Positions 18,632-26,833 of a stretch of DNA of 64,000 bases are shown one piece after another. The DNA lies in contig NZ_CP034550.1 in assembly GCF_009498035.1 (NCBI RefSeq), positions 6,324,001-6,388,000 of the forward strand. Direction: 5' to 3'. The stretch's first letter is position 1. The number at the start of each line of letters is the position of its first letter. The notes beneath the pieces are model-generated. The model was not told the DNA's origin, did no database searches, and saw only the letters and a list, made by a program, of their open reading frames with translations. Made by a program: the position numbers and the translations under genes. Origin of the DNA: Saccharothrix syringae. Lineage in GTDB: Bacteria > Actinomycetota > Actinomycetes > Mycobacteriales > Pseudonocardiaceae.

Positions 18632-19594
18632 TCAGCAGCGGCTCGGGCCGAGGTCTATATGGGTGGGATCGAACTCAGCGACGACGCTGAGACCACTGAC
18701 CATCCTGTAGGCGGATTGGTACGACGCGACATGAGGGCCGCTACATGCCATACCCGCCACCCGGAACGGGCGTCCGTTGTTGTCCACCTTCGTCTCCCGG
18801 ATCTCTGTGCCGATCTGGTGGACGATCGTCAGCTCGTACTCGTAGCTGCGAGAATCGGCGAACGTGGTCAGGACGATCTCGTGGGTCTCCCCGGCCGAGA
18901 GGTTGATCGTGTGTCCGGGGAAGTACGGACCGGTCGGGATTCGACGGCCATCCTGACCCGGAGGAGGTGACGGCATCGGTTCCGAGGCTTGCACTATCGG
19001 AAACGCTTCGTCTAGGAACAACAGCACCTCCGAGGACGGCTCACCACCCTGAGGCGGCGCCCAGACGAGGCTGCCTGAGGGAGGTGGAGCCGTTCGCCGG
19101 ATCGCCGGTCGGATGTCGATTACTCTGGTGCCGCCAACCGGGCCCTCCAGGTGCAGTCGAATCAGGTGGCGCTGCAAACTGACGGCCCCCTCCAGCGAGC
19201 GAACTTCCTTCACCAGGGCACGGTCCACCGCGGCCATCGGTTCGGCCAACCGGCCCACGAGGTCGCTGCTGAGGAAGTCCGGCGACTCCGACACATATCC
19301 CCACGGACCCTGGTCGTTGTGGGACATGTCGACCGTCACGCGCAACTCGCTCGGCACGCTGACGTCGGGACTCGCATCGTCTGATGACTTCGGCCACACG
19401 ATGATCAACGCTGCGATCACCACGGCTGAGGAGAGCACGGCAGCAGACGCCCACCACCGAGGCTGTGCTGCCGCAGCCAGATGGACATCGCCGTGGATAT
19501 CCCGCGCCTGTACCACGTCACGCGCGTCGCCGCTCTGCACGTTCGCCGTTTGAATGTGACTGTCCATCGCATCATCACGTGATGCGTCAACCAT
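18632..19594 (-). CDS. Single-pass membrane protein with N-terminal QARDIHG motif
   Basis: About 320 residues from ATG 19594 (GGGGGG ribosome site; a GTG at 19615 is less likely). The first ~45 residues are cytoplasmic and hold DVVQARDIHGDVHL, then one TM helix (ASAAVLSSAVVIAALIIVW) and a ~250-residue outer domain. Short Q-x-R/G-x-I-x-G motifs of this type occur at the ends of actinobacterial signalling and conflict proteins and resemble amyloid-forming RHIM/BASS motifs; that comparison is inference. It probably shares an operon with 18030 and may be controlled by the sigma-like gene upstream. Confidence 0.65.
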   Translation of the reverse strand: MVDASRDDAMDSHIQTANVQSGDARDVVQARDIHGDVHLAAAAQPRWWASAAVLSSAVVIAALIIVWPKSSDDASPDVSVPSELRVTVDMSHNDQGPWGYVSESPDFLSSDLVGRLAEPMAAVDRALVKEVRSLEGAVSLQRHLIRLHLEGPVGGTRVIDIRPAIRRTAPPPSGSLVWAPPQGGEPSSEVLLFLDEAFPIVQASEPMPSPPPGQDGRRIPTGPYFPGHTINLSAGETHEIVLTTFADSRSYEYELTIVHQIGTEIRETKVDNNGRPFRVAGMACSGPHVASYQSAYRMVSGLSVVAEFDPTHIDLGPSRC

Positions 19595-19679
19595 GCAACC
19601 CCCCAAGGCTGACACGACTGTAGTGTCAACAGGACGACCCGTGTCCGCCGAAATCGGGTTACCTGGATGATGCTGGGTG

Positions 19680-19860
19680 GTGGCACCGCAAACTCCGCCG
19701 CTCCGCCCACCGCTCGGTGACCGAACTCGAAGCCGACGTCCACCGCTGGATCAACGAGTGGAACGCCAGCCCCAAGCACTTCGTCTAGCCCAAAGCAGCC
19801 GACGACATCCTCGACACACTCGCCGCCTACTACCAACCAATTACCGACTCACGACACTAG
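19680..19860 (+). pseudogene. IS630-family transposase C-terminal fragment
   Basis: The frame reads VHRWINEWNASPKHF, V, amber stop (19786-19788), then PKAADDILDTLAAYY and a terminal stop at 19858. This is the C-terminus of IS630 transposases, where the stop replaces the usual Trp of FVW. The catalytic domain is missing. Its stop codon overlaps that of the sigma-like gene on the other strand. Confidence 0.8.
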
Positions 19861-20681
19861 CGAGTGGCAGGTGCTGCCCCCCAGTCGAGCTCGCGCACCC
19901 GGTTGAGGACCTCCTCTGAAGAGGGCAGGCCGAGCTTCTCGCGGAGAGACTTGATGGCTATGGACTTGTTGGCCCTGACCGCGTTGTTGTCGATGCTCAG
20001 GATTTCTGCGATCATGCGAGGCTTCAGTCCGTCGGCGGACATCCGCAGCACTTCTGCTTGTCTCGGCCCCAGGGAGCGGACGGCTCGGGCGATCTCACTG
20101 TGCCCTTCCGGGAGCGTGGCGGTGACCGGTTCGTTCTCCACTTCGCGGCGGATGTCGAGGTGCATCACAATCTCCCGAAAGGCCGAGTGGACCGCTTTGC
20201 GGGACCGGCCGGTGATGTCGGCGACCTCGGCCAACTCATAGCCGTCGAGGAAGAGTTCCAGGGCCTCGGTCATGTCGGGCGCGATCCTGTCCACCAGTTC
20301 CATGAGGTGGAGTTTCTGCATGTGCTCGATGAAGGGGTTCTGAACGATTCGGCCGACTTCAACCGTCTCGAAGTCGTCCCATGACTCGACCAGGACGTCC
20401 GTGTCACGGGCTCGGTAGTAGTCGACCGCTGCATTGTCGGCGACTCTGCGCAGGTAGGCCCACTGGTGAGTGATCCGCTTCCGCTCCTCAGGGGTCAGCC
20501 GTGTGAAGAACTTGGTCACGGCGTCTTGAATCACGTCGTGAAGGTCGATGAAGGGGACCTTGTCACGCAGGCGGAACGTGATCACGCGGACTGCGGTGCG
20601 CCAGAGGCACACTTCATCCTCGCCCACCTCGTGGCCAGGCTTGAGGTTGAAACCGCGGGCATCTTCGGTCAATGCGGTCAT
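19857..20681 (-). CDS. Sigma-70-family-like regulator with two C-terminal helix-turn-helices
   Basis: About 274 residues from ATG 20681, placed one base after the stop of the upstream gene (TGAGATG), so probably translationally coupled. A region-2-like segment (DLHDVIQDAVTKFF, QWAYLRRVADNAAVDYYRAR) lies near residues 45-95. A region-4-like HTH (YELAEVADITGRSRKAVHSA) is near 150-175. A further LuxR/sigma-like HTH (LGPRQAEVLRMSADGLKPRM) is near 205-250. The extra HTH is unusual for an ECF sigma factor. It may switch on the neighbouring membrane-protein genes; the upstream membrane protein is a candidate anti-sigma or sensor. Target promoters are unknown. Confidence 0.75.
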   Translation of the reverse strand: MTALTEDARGFNLKPGHEVGEDEVCLWRTAVRVITFRLRDKVPFIDLHDVIQDAVTKFFTRLTPEERKRITHQWAYLRRVADNAAVDYYRARDTDVLVESWDDFETVEVGRIVQNPFIEHMQKLHLMELVDRIAPDMTEALELFLDGYELAEVADITGRSRKAVHSAFREIVMHLDIRREVENEPVTATLPEGHSEIARAVRSLGPRQAEVLRMSADGLKPRMIAEILSIDNNAVRANKSIAIKSLREKLGLPSSEEVLNRVRELDWGAAPATR

Positions 20682-20682
20682 C

Positions 20683-20979
20683 TCAGGCAGTGCCCTTCTG
20701 ACCACTACCGGTCAAGTAGAGAGCTGGAAGGACGAGGGCGACGAGCGCGTGGACGTCCTGCGGGCTCCACTTGGACAGCATGGCGAACCCGATGACGGCG
20801 AGCAAGGCGCCGCTGCGGGTGAATTCTCGCAGTGGGTCGAAGCCTTCGGTGATGAGCCATCGGGCGCCGAGACTTGACGTGCGGGCCTTCCTTGCGCCCG
20901 ACCGCTTGTGATCGTCGGTCGCGCGGGAGCGCGGGGACGCCTGTGTGGGGTCGTTCAACCCCGTGTCATTGGTGGACAA
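20683..20979 (-). CDS. Small membrane protein coupled to the sigma-like gene
   Basis: 98 residues from TTG 20979, chosen because GGAAGG stands 7 bases upstream; longer readings run through the structured repeat region. The first half is hydrophilic and Ser/Arg-rich. The second holds two short hydrophobic segments (SGALLAVIGFAMLS and HALVALVLPALYLTG) forming a hairpin in the membrane. Overlap with the downstream sigma-like gene suggests a membrane partner of that regulator; no anti-sigma signature (ZAS/RskA) is visible. Confidence 0.55.
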   Translation of the reverse strand: MSTNDTGLNDPTQASPRSRATDDHKRSGARKARTSSLGARWLITEGFDPLREFTRSGALLAVIGFAMLSKWSPQDVHALVALVLPALYLTGSGQKGTA

Positions 20980-20998
20980 CGGTGAACCTTCCGAACAG

Positions 20999-21394
20999 AG
21001 GGCCCCGCCGCCCAGCCTCCGGCCAAAAAGTTCGGAGCGGCGGGTCCCTGACGCACTCGGCGGTCTGCCGAGCGTCAGATCAGGATGCCTGACCAGATGC
21101 TCTGCCATAAAGTCAAGACAGCGGCACTCGAATGTGTGAATAAACACAGGTTCGCGATTTAATGCTTTGCGGGGCCCGTCCGTCCGTGGTGGCCGAACCG
21201 GGCGAACACTCGGGTCACCAGGACCATGGTCCTGGGAACAGGAAGATCCTCTGCCCAGCCTCCGGCCAAGAGTTCGGGGTGGTGGATCTTCGACGCACTC
21301 GGCTCTGCCGGGCGTCCGATGAAAGGACGCCACGATGCGGCCAGAGCGCGCCAAGGCGGTGGTCGGGTCCTTATAGGGGCCCGGCCACCGTTTT
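20999..21394 (+). ncRNA. Tandem structured-RNA candidate ending in an intrinsic terminator
   Basis: Two ~95-base units (about 20990-21085 and 21235-21325) share CCCAGCCTCCGGCCAA (21011-21026, 21254-21269) and GACGCACTCGG (21050-21060, 21292-21302). In each, the first block lies in the loop of a stem whose sequence differs between copies but still pairs (20999-21010 with 21038-21049, 11 of 12 pairs; 21242-21249 with 21284-21291, 8 of 8). A second conserved hairpin follows. The region ends in a 14-bp stem plus TTTT (21357-21394). The strand is inferred from that T-run. The alternative is a leader of the leftward operon starting at 20979. Confidence 0.5.
21357..21394 (+). terminator. Intrinsic terminator
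   Basis: 14-bp stem (21357-21370 with 21377-21390, including two G-U pairs), 6-nt loop TTATAG, followed by TTTT. T-runs are rare here, so this is the clearest rho-independent terminator in the window, and it points to a rightward transcript. Confidence 0.65.
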
Positions 21395-21424
21395 GTCATC
21401 GGTTGGGCAGGTCGACAGGCAGGC

Positions 21425-21745
21425 TCATCCCGACTGCCGCGACGCTGTCTGCAGGCGGTACAACTCGGCGTAAACCTGTTCGAGTTGTTGTTGCTGCGCG
21501 GCGTTCTGCTCGGCTTTCGCTGAAGCGCTTGTCAGCGACGCCAGGTACGCAGAGTTGGTCGTACGCGCAGAGGCTGTCGACATCACAGCGCGTAGCCAAC
21601 CGTATCGGTCCTGACCTCCCCGACGCACTCCGCCGGCTTTCAGTCCTGCGTACGCGCTCACGGACGCGAGGCCCTGCGATGCCTGGTCGACCACTTTGAC
21701 GAGCGCGATCGCCTTGCAACGGCTGTGGCACTCCTGCGACTCCAC
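21425..21745 (-). CDS. Small helical hypothetical protein
   Basis: Up to 106 residues. The C-terminal half is a clean amphipathic helix (SLTSASAKAEQNAAQQQQLE, QVYAELYRLQTA), and the middle (GLKAGGVRRGGQDRYGWLRA) is Gly/Arg-rich. No family recognised. It is convergent with the terminator at 21357 and divergent from the fragment at 21799. Confidence 0.4.
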   Translation of the reverse strand: MESQECHSRCKAIALVKVVDQASQGLASVSAYAGLKAGGVRRGGQDRYGWLRAVMSTASARTTNSAYLASLTSASAKAEQNAAQQQQLEQVYAELYRLQTASRQSG

Positions 21746-21798
21746 ATCGCACTGAACGCCCCAGGGGCGGACGACCCGATGGACTCGTCTCGGCAGTT

Positions 21799-22038
21799 TT
21801 GACCAGCTTCCTCGACCTAGATCAACTACGTGATGGCCCAGACGCAGGCGACCGACACGACGCTTACCTGCTGGCAGAGCTACTGCTTGTTCTCGGTGAC
21901 CGAGACGAGCTCTCGGCCGAGGTCATGGCCGGCAACCAGTACGCGGTCGAGCGGTTCGACAAGCTGCTGACCGTGCAAGGCAGGCGGGACGAACTCGACC
22001 TGTTCCGCAAGTACGGCTTTCAGCCGTCGGGTCAATGA
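21799..22038 (+). CDS. Short leucine-rich helical-repeat protein, probably a fragment
   Basis: 79 residues. The pattern RHDAYLLAELLLVLGDRDEL followed by MAGNQYAVERFDKLL and FRKYGFQPSGQ matches the last two units of the ~30-residue helical repeats (AGDxxAAxxLAxLLxxRGDxDxL) common in large actinobacterial proteins, whose C-termini usually read RxxGLxPDG. At this length it looks like the surviving C-terminal end of a longer gene. It overlaps the end of the leftward gene at 22032 by 7 bases. Confidence 0.5.
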   Translation: MTSFLDLDQLRDGPDAGDRHDAYLLAELLLVLGDRDELSAEVMAGNQYAVERFDKLLTVQGRRDELDLFRKYGFQPSGQ

Positions 22039-22619
22039 CCGGTCGGGACACCGAACCTCATGCTCGACATCGCACTTCCCCCGGTGAAGCCGAACGCAAA
22101 GCTCAACGCCTCGCTCGGCTCGCCAGGGTCCGCGGCCTGGAGCCGGTCAGCTGGACGAAGTACGTCACCAGGGCTGGTGCGCCAGGACGCGGGGTGCTCG
22201 CCCGCACGGCAACTGGCGGGATCGCCGCCCAGCAGGTGATCCAGCCGTGCGCGGAACGCAGGCAGGTAGCGGAGGTGGTAGTCGCCTGCCATCAGCGGTG
22301 TGGATCTGGGGTCGTGGTGGGTGTCGTAGTAGACCCACACCATGACCGCGAGGTCGTGTGCGAGGCCGGGGTGCAGTTCCCAGCAGTCGGGAATGACTTC
22401 GCGGCTGGTTACGGCGTGGACAACGTTGTAGTCGTTCACCCACCGTCGCACGGTCCGTCGCAGCGCTGCGATCTCCTGCTTCGACAGCGCGGCCCACGTC
22501 CACGGTGTGCGTCGAATCGCAGCGGGTTCGGCATCCAGGAGCGCCAGCAGCATCACCACGTCGTGTTCGGCGGACGGTTCGGTGGCCGTCGAGGCGGAAT
22601 CGATCGGCTGGTCGGTCAC
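22032..22619 (-). CDS. Conserved hypothetical protein at the end of the T4SS operon
   Basis: 195 residues from GTG 22619, overlapping the coupling-ATPase stop by four bases (GTGA). The core IPDCWELHPGLAHDLAVMVW and YLPAFRARLDHLLG resembles small cytoplasmic proteins that accompany actinobacterial transfer loci (a Trp-rich helical domain). No membrane segment. Expression is tied to the coupling protein by the overlap. Function unknown. Confidence 0.65.
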   Translation of the reverse strand: MTDQPIDSASTATEPSAEHDVVMLLALLDAEPAAIRRTPWTWAALSKQEIAALRRTVRRWVNDYNVVHAVTSREVIPDCWELHPGLAHDLAVMVWVYYDTHHDPRSTPLMAGDYHLRYLPAFRARLDHLLGGDPASCRAGEHPASWRTSPGDVLRPADRLQAADPGEPSEALSFAFGFTGGSAMSSMRFGVPTGH

Positions 22620-24625
22620 GGTTGGACGTCTCCGGGAGGGGTGAAGGTGGCTTGCACGGCAACCGCGGCGGCGGCTCCGCGGCGGCGGCTGTGTTCGCGA
22701 CTGTTGGCTTCTTGGACGATCGCGTCGACTGCGGCGACCTCGCGGCGGATGCGGTGGCGCAGTGCGCGGCGTTGGTAGATCGTGGGTGTGGAGGCTACGA
22801 ACAATCCTGCCCCGCGTGGGGCGATCACCGCGCGGCCGTCGGCCAAGCGCTGTTGTTCCGACACCGGCAGGCTGTCGACCCGGCTGACCTGGTCGCCGCC
22901 CCGTTCGCGGGCTCGTTCGACGAGCGCCGCGTTGCCTGCCCGGGTTGCCAGTTCCGGGGCGACGGTCATGTCCAGTCCGCCGACGATCGTGACGCTGGCC
23001 GAGGCGCGCAGGCTGTCGGCTTGGGCTCCGTAGAGTTCGTCCTCCTGGCTGCTGCTCTGCACAGAGTAGATGAAGTGCACGCCGTGTTTGCGCATGGTGT
23101 TGCCGATGTAGGGCAGGGTGGGCACCACGACGCTGTGGCGCAGCTCGTCCAGCACCGCGACGAACGGAACGGGCAGTCTGCCTCCGGGATGGGCGAGTGC
23201 CGCGGTGCGGGCGGCGATGAACATCTCCGCGGTGAACAGCGACAGCAAGGGCCTGATCCGGTGTACGCGGTCGGGGTCGGCCAGCACGTAGACGGTGCCG
23301 CCCTCGCGGACGAAGCCTGTCATGTCGAACGACTGGTCCGGGTCGACGTCGCAGAACGCGCGGCCTTCGCGGCTGACGAGGGCGTTGATGGTGAGCGCGA
23401 GGTAGCGCTCGACGCCGGAGGTGGTGCGGTCGGCGCGGGTGCTCAGGTGGGTGGTCAGCGCGAGCAGGGCGGTGCGGTCGGTGTGCGGGTGCTCGGCGAG
23501 CACGCGGCGTGGGGTGGTGTGCTGGGTGTCGGACAGCCACTGGGTGATCTCGTCCAGGCCGTAGCCGCCCAGCGCCGCCGCGTACAGCCAGGCAGCCAGG
23601 ACCTCGCTGGCGGAGTTGCGGAAGAAGACGTCGTCGTCACTGGTGCGCCGCTGGGTACTCGCGGTGTCGGAGCCGGCGACCAGGGCATAGGCGCGGCGGG
23701 TGGCCACGGCGAAGTCGGCGCACCCGTTGATCGGGTTCCAGCGCACCTGGGGGAAGCCTGCGGTGAACCGGTTGGTCGGGTCGGAGAAGTCCACCGCGGC
23801 GATCGGGTATTCACGCGTCCGGCGATGGCCGGGCAGCCACCGTAGCGGCGCCCGCATCGGGCGTGCGGGGCGGTGGCGGCGGGCCAGGACGGTGTGGGTG
23901 AACACGGCGGGTTCGATGCTGAGGACCATGGCCGGGCCGGGCAGGTCGCGGATGATGGGGATGAGCAGGCGCAGGGTTTTGCCCCAGCCGGTGCGGCCGA
24001 GGATGCGGATGTTGTGCTCGAAGTGCGCCCACAGCGGCACCCACGGCGCCCACGGGCGCAACGGTCGTCCCAGGCGGTAGCCGAACGCGGCGGTGGGCAT
24101 GGTCAGGCGGGTCCACCATCGGCTTCGTGGCCAGGTGACACGCCCTTTGCGGCGTGCCTGTCGACGGCCGAGCGTGCGCCGCACCTCGTGGGTGCTCGCC
24201 AGCCCTTCGCGTCGGTATCCGGCTACAGGTGCGACCACGAACGCCAGCCACGCCGCCCACAGCGGCAGGCCGGCTGTGAACGCCCACAGCGGGCGCACCG
24301 GCCACTGGACGGTCACCTGCCACCGGGATCCGTTCTCGTCCGGTCCCGGAAGCCCAACGTTGGTCGTCGTCGAGGGCGCGGCCGGGTCGGAGGTGGCAGT
24401 CGGGGACGGCGGCTGGTAGGTCGGCAGGTCCAGCAGTCCGCTGTCACCGCCGGTCGGCGAGTGCAGATGGAGCCGGGGTGGGTGCCATCCCTGCCCGTCG
24501 ACCACGGCGAGCAGCCCTGCGGCCAGCCACACGGCCGCGATCGCGCCGGCCAGGGCGAGCAGCAACCCCGCCGCGCGGCGTCGACGTTGCTCCAGCGTCG
24601 TGCGGTGCCTTCCGGCGATCACCAT
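22616..24625 (-). CDS. Type IV coupling ATPase (VirD4/TraD-like)
   Basis: 669 residues from ATG 24625. Two N-terminal TM segments (about residues 20-43 and 115-140), then the ATPase: Walker A GRTGWGKT (210-217), Walker B VAVLDELRH in the second half, and TraG/TraD-type flanking motifs. The family brings the relaxase-bound strand to the secretion channel and drives its export. It overlaps genes on both sides, so it is part of one polycistron with the NlpC-type gene upstream. Confidence 0.88.
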   Translation of the reverse strand: MVIAGRHRTTLEQRRRRAAGLLLALAGAIAAVWLAAGLLAVVDGQGWHPPRLHLHSPTGGDSGLLDLPTYQPPSPTATSDPAAPSTTTNVGLPGPDENGSRWQVTVQWPVRPLWAFTAGLPLWAAWLAFVVAPVAGYRREGLASTHEVRRTLGRRQARRKGRVTWPRSRWWTRLTMPTAAFGYRLGRPLRPWAPWVPLWAHFEHNIRILGRTGWGKTLRLLIPIIRDLPGPAMVLSIEPAVFTHTVLARRHRPARPMRAPLRWLPGHRRTREYPIAAVDFSDPTNRFTAGFPQVRWNPINGCADFAVATRRAYALVAGSDTASTQRRTSDDDVFFRNSASEVLAAWLYAAALGGYGLDEITQWLSDTQHTTPRRVLAEHPHTDRTALLALTTHLSTRADRTTSGVERYLALTINALVSREGRAFCDVDPDQSFDMTGFVREGGTVYVLADPDRVHRIRPLLSLFTAEMFIAARTAALAHPGGRLPVPFVAVLDELRHSVVVPTLPYIGNTMRKHGVHFIYSVQSSSQEDELYGAQADSLRASASVTIVGGLDMTVAPELATRAGNAALVERARERGGDQVSRVDSLPVSEQQRLADGRAVIAPRGAGLFVASTPTIYQRRALRHRIRREVAAVDAIVQEANSREHSRRRGAAAAVAVQATFTPPGDVQP

Positions 24626-25752
24626 GCGCGCACCACCGACGAATCGAACCCCGCGACGCGGGTACGCACGAGGCTGACCTTGACGACGTCTCCGCTCTGG
24701 GGTGCTTCGACCATGTAGTGGACGCCGTTGAGGGTGCCCAGGTAGAGCGCCACGTGGGTGGCCGGGCGTCCCCAGAACAGCATGTCCCCGGGCTGGGCCT
24801 GCTCCCAGGGCAGCGAGCGGCCGAACTGCTGCTGGTCCTGGGAGACCCGCGGCAGCGTGACGCCGATCTGGGCGAAGGCGTAGACCATCAGGCCGGAGCA
24901 GTCGAAGCCGACGTTCTCGAAGTCGCCGTGGGCGTCGGCGACGCCGCCGTCGCGGATGCCCACGGTGGGGCCGGCGGCGTTGCCGCCGCCCCAGGAGTAG
25001 CGGGTGCCCAGGTAGCTCAGCGCCGAGGCCACCACGGTGGTGACTCGTTCGTTGGGCATGGTGAGCGTGCCGAGGATCCCGGCTTCGGCGGGCAGAGTGA
25101 TGGTGGTGCCGCTGACCATGATGCGAATCGGTCCCGAGCCGCCACCGGGCGCGCAGACGATGCCGCCGGTACCACCTTGGGCGGGGGTGCCGTCGTAGAG
25201 CTGGGCGGCCAGCGCGGTGGCCCACCCGTGCCATCGGGCGTACCAGGAGGCCCCGGCACCGGATGCCTGCACGGTCTGCGCGCCGTCGGCCAGCGCCACC
25301 GCCGGGTCGTCGTAGTTCGGAACCCGCTTGAGCAGTTGCTCGTAGAACGCCCTAGCGGTGTCGGCCGGATCGGTTCGGTTGACGCCTGCGTACAGCTCGC
25401 CCTGCTGTTGGAACAGCCCGAGGCTGCGCCCGGAGACCGCGTTCGGGTCCAGCGTCGACTCCTGCATCGCCGTGGCCAGGGCGATCGCGGTACCGCGCCG
25501 TGTTACGCCCAGGCCCTTGCCGACGGCGACGATGGTGCGCGCGACGGCCATCTGGTCGGCGTTCAGCGTGGCTTCCACCTGGTCACCCGATGCTGTTGTC
25601 TGCCCGTCCGTCTGACCGGCAGGTGGGGTGGTGACGGTGCAGCCGCCACGGGGCGGGGTCGCTTCCGCGTCCTGCGCGCCGGCGCTGAGCAGGGCGACCA
25701 GGAGAAGCAGGCTGAACAGGGCGGCTGCGCCGCCGAGGAGGCCCTTGACCAT
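24619..25752 (-). CDS. Bifunctional cell-wall hydrolase (lysozyme-like + NlpC/P60), VirB1-like
   Basis: 377 residues from ATG 25752. A signal anchor (LLGGAAALFSLLLLVALLSA) leads to a lytic-transglycosylase-like domain (ALATAMQESTLDPNAVSGRS, SLGLFQQQGELYAG, residues ~80-190). A C-terminal NlpC/P60 peptidase follows, with catalytic Cys285 (FDCSG) and the His motif ATHVALYLG. It would open peptidoglycan locally so that the conjugation channel can pass. The two-domain layout is the standard one for Gram-positive transfer systems. Confidence 0.9.
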   Translation of the reverse strand: MVKGLLGGAAALFSLLLLVALLSAGAQDAEATPPRGGCTVTTPPAGQTDGQTTASGDQVEATLNADQMAVARTIVAVGKGLGVTRRGTAIALATAMQESTLDPNAVSGRSLGLFQQQGELYAGVNRTDPADTARAFYEQLLKRVPNYDDPAVALADGAQTVQASGAGASWYARWHGWATALAAQLYDGTPAQGGTGGIVCAPGGGSGPIRIMVSGTTITLPAEAGILGTLTMPNERVTTVVASALSYLGTRYSWGGGNAAGPTVGIRDGGVADAHGDFENVGFDCSGLMVYAFAQIGVTLPRVSQDQQQFGRSLPWEQAQPGDMLFWGRPATHVALYLGTLNGVHYMVEAPQSGDVVKVSLVRTRVAGFDSSVVRAW

Positions 25753-25757
25753 CGCCC

Positions 25758-26810
25758 TCAACCACCGACAGCGGCCAGGTCGACCAGCCATGCGCCGTCG
25801 GCCTGGCGCAGCACGACGCGGGTCGAGGAGACAGACTCGACATAGCGGGCACCTGTGGCGGTGGTGACCACCCGGTCGGCGGTGACCCGCACCACGACCC
25901 GCTCCGCGGTACGGGGGGCGCTGGGCACGAGCTGGGCGACGGCCGCGGAGCACCTGCCGGTCTCTCCGGCGGCGGTGGCCTGATGCCAGCTGCGCGTGGC
26001 GCGCTCGTCGCCCGTGGGGTCGAACAACGACCAGGCGGCGTCGGTCATCGCCGGCCGGGCTCGCCGTTCGGCGTCGCCGAACCGCTCCTCGGTGGTCGTG
26101 AACGGGCACCACCGGGACAGCCACGCCACCGCCGCGTCCTGCGGACCGGCCAGTTCCTGGCGTGCCGGTGGACCTGCTGGAGCGGTGACGACGTTGACCG
26201 TCGCAGGGTCCGTCGCGGTGCGGGGTTGGGCTTGTGTGGGTGCGACGCCCGCAGCCGGAATGGGCGGTTGGTCCGGCAATGACCACGTGGAGGACGAAGT
26301 GCTCCCGGAGGGAGTGTTCGCCGGTGCTGTCGAGGTGGTGGACGCGACCTCGGTGGGCGCCGGTTCGCCGCGCTGTTCCCCCGGCACCTCGGGGGCTGCC
26401 CCCGGCTCGTCGCCCATCGACCAGGCCACGCCCACCACTGCGGCGATCACGGCGGCCACGGCGGCGATGGCCGCGATGTTCCTGCTGGTGGGCACGGGCC
26501 GCCACGGCGCGCGAACGGCGTCACCACCGTGGTCGAGGCCGTGGGTGAACCGGTGGTGCAGCTCGGCGCGTCGCTGCGCGCCGAGCTTACGCAGCTCACG
26601 CCGTCGCTGTGCTCGGGCGCGGGCACCGGAGCCCCACGGCCACCATCCGGGCCGGGGACCGAGCAGGTCACTTCCCCAGAGCGCGCGGCGCACCTGTCGT
26701 GCGACCTGCGCCGGACGATCGGTGTCGCCATCGAGTGGATCGGCGGCGGGGATGGACGGCGTGGTGTCGGGCGGCTCGAAGTTGTGGCGTGCCGGGTCGG
26801 GATGCGCCAT
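25758..26810 (-). CDS. VirB8/TcpC-like single-pass transfer protein
   Basis: 350 residues from ATG 26810. A basic cytoplasmic N-terminus (~120 residues) precedes a TM helix (NIAAIAAVAAVIAAVVGVAW), a long Ser/Thr/Pro linker and a C-terminal ~150-residue domain. That domain has strand-rich NTF2-like character (AVAWLSRWCPFTTTEERFGD, RVVLRQADGAWLVDLAAV). This build matches Gram-positive VirB8-like channel subunits. Five bases separate it from the hydrolase gene. Confidence 0.65.
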   Translation of the reverse strand: MAHPDPARHNFEPPDTTPSIPAADPLDGDTDRPAQVARQVRRALWGSDLLGPRPGWWPWGSGARARAQRRRELRKLGAQRRAELHHRFTHGLDHGGDAVRAPWRPVPTSRNIAAIAAVAAVIAAVVGVAWSMGDEPGAAPEVPGEQRGEPAPTEVASTTSTAPANTPSGSTSSSTWSLPDQPPIPAAGVAPTQAQPRTATDPATVNVVTAPAGPPARQELAGPQDAAVAWLSRWCPFTTTEERFGDAERRARPAMTDAAWSLFDPTGDERATRSWHQATAAGETGRCSAAVAQLVPSAPRTAERVVVRVTADRVVTTATGARYVESVSSTRVVLRQADGAWLVDLAAVGG

Positions 26811-26833
26811 CGATGCTGGTCTCCTCTCGCTGG

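Noticed and set aside
21220..21270. HDV-like ribozyme suggested by CCAGCCTCC and flanking stems
   Set aside because: The nested double-pseudoknot pairings of that class could not be built from this sequence. Kept only as an unnamed structured RNA.
22505..24718. Rightward frames opposite the coupling ATPase
   Set aside because: Shadows: no motif, and the leftward frame has Walker A/B and overlaps its neighbours.
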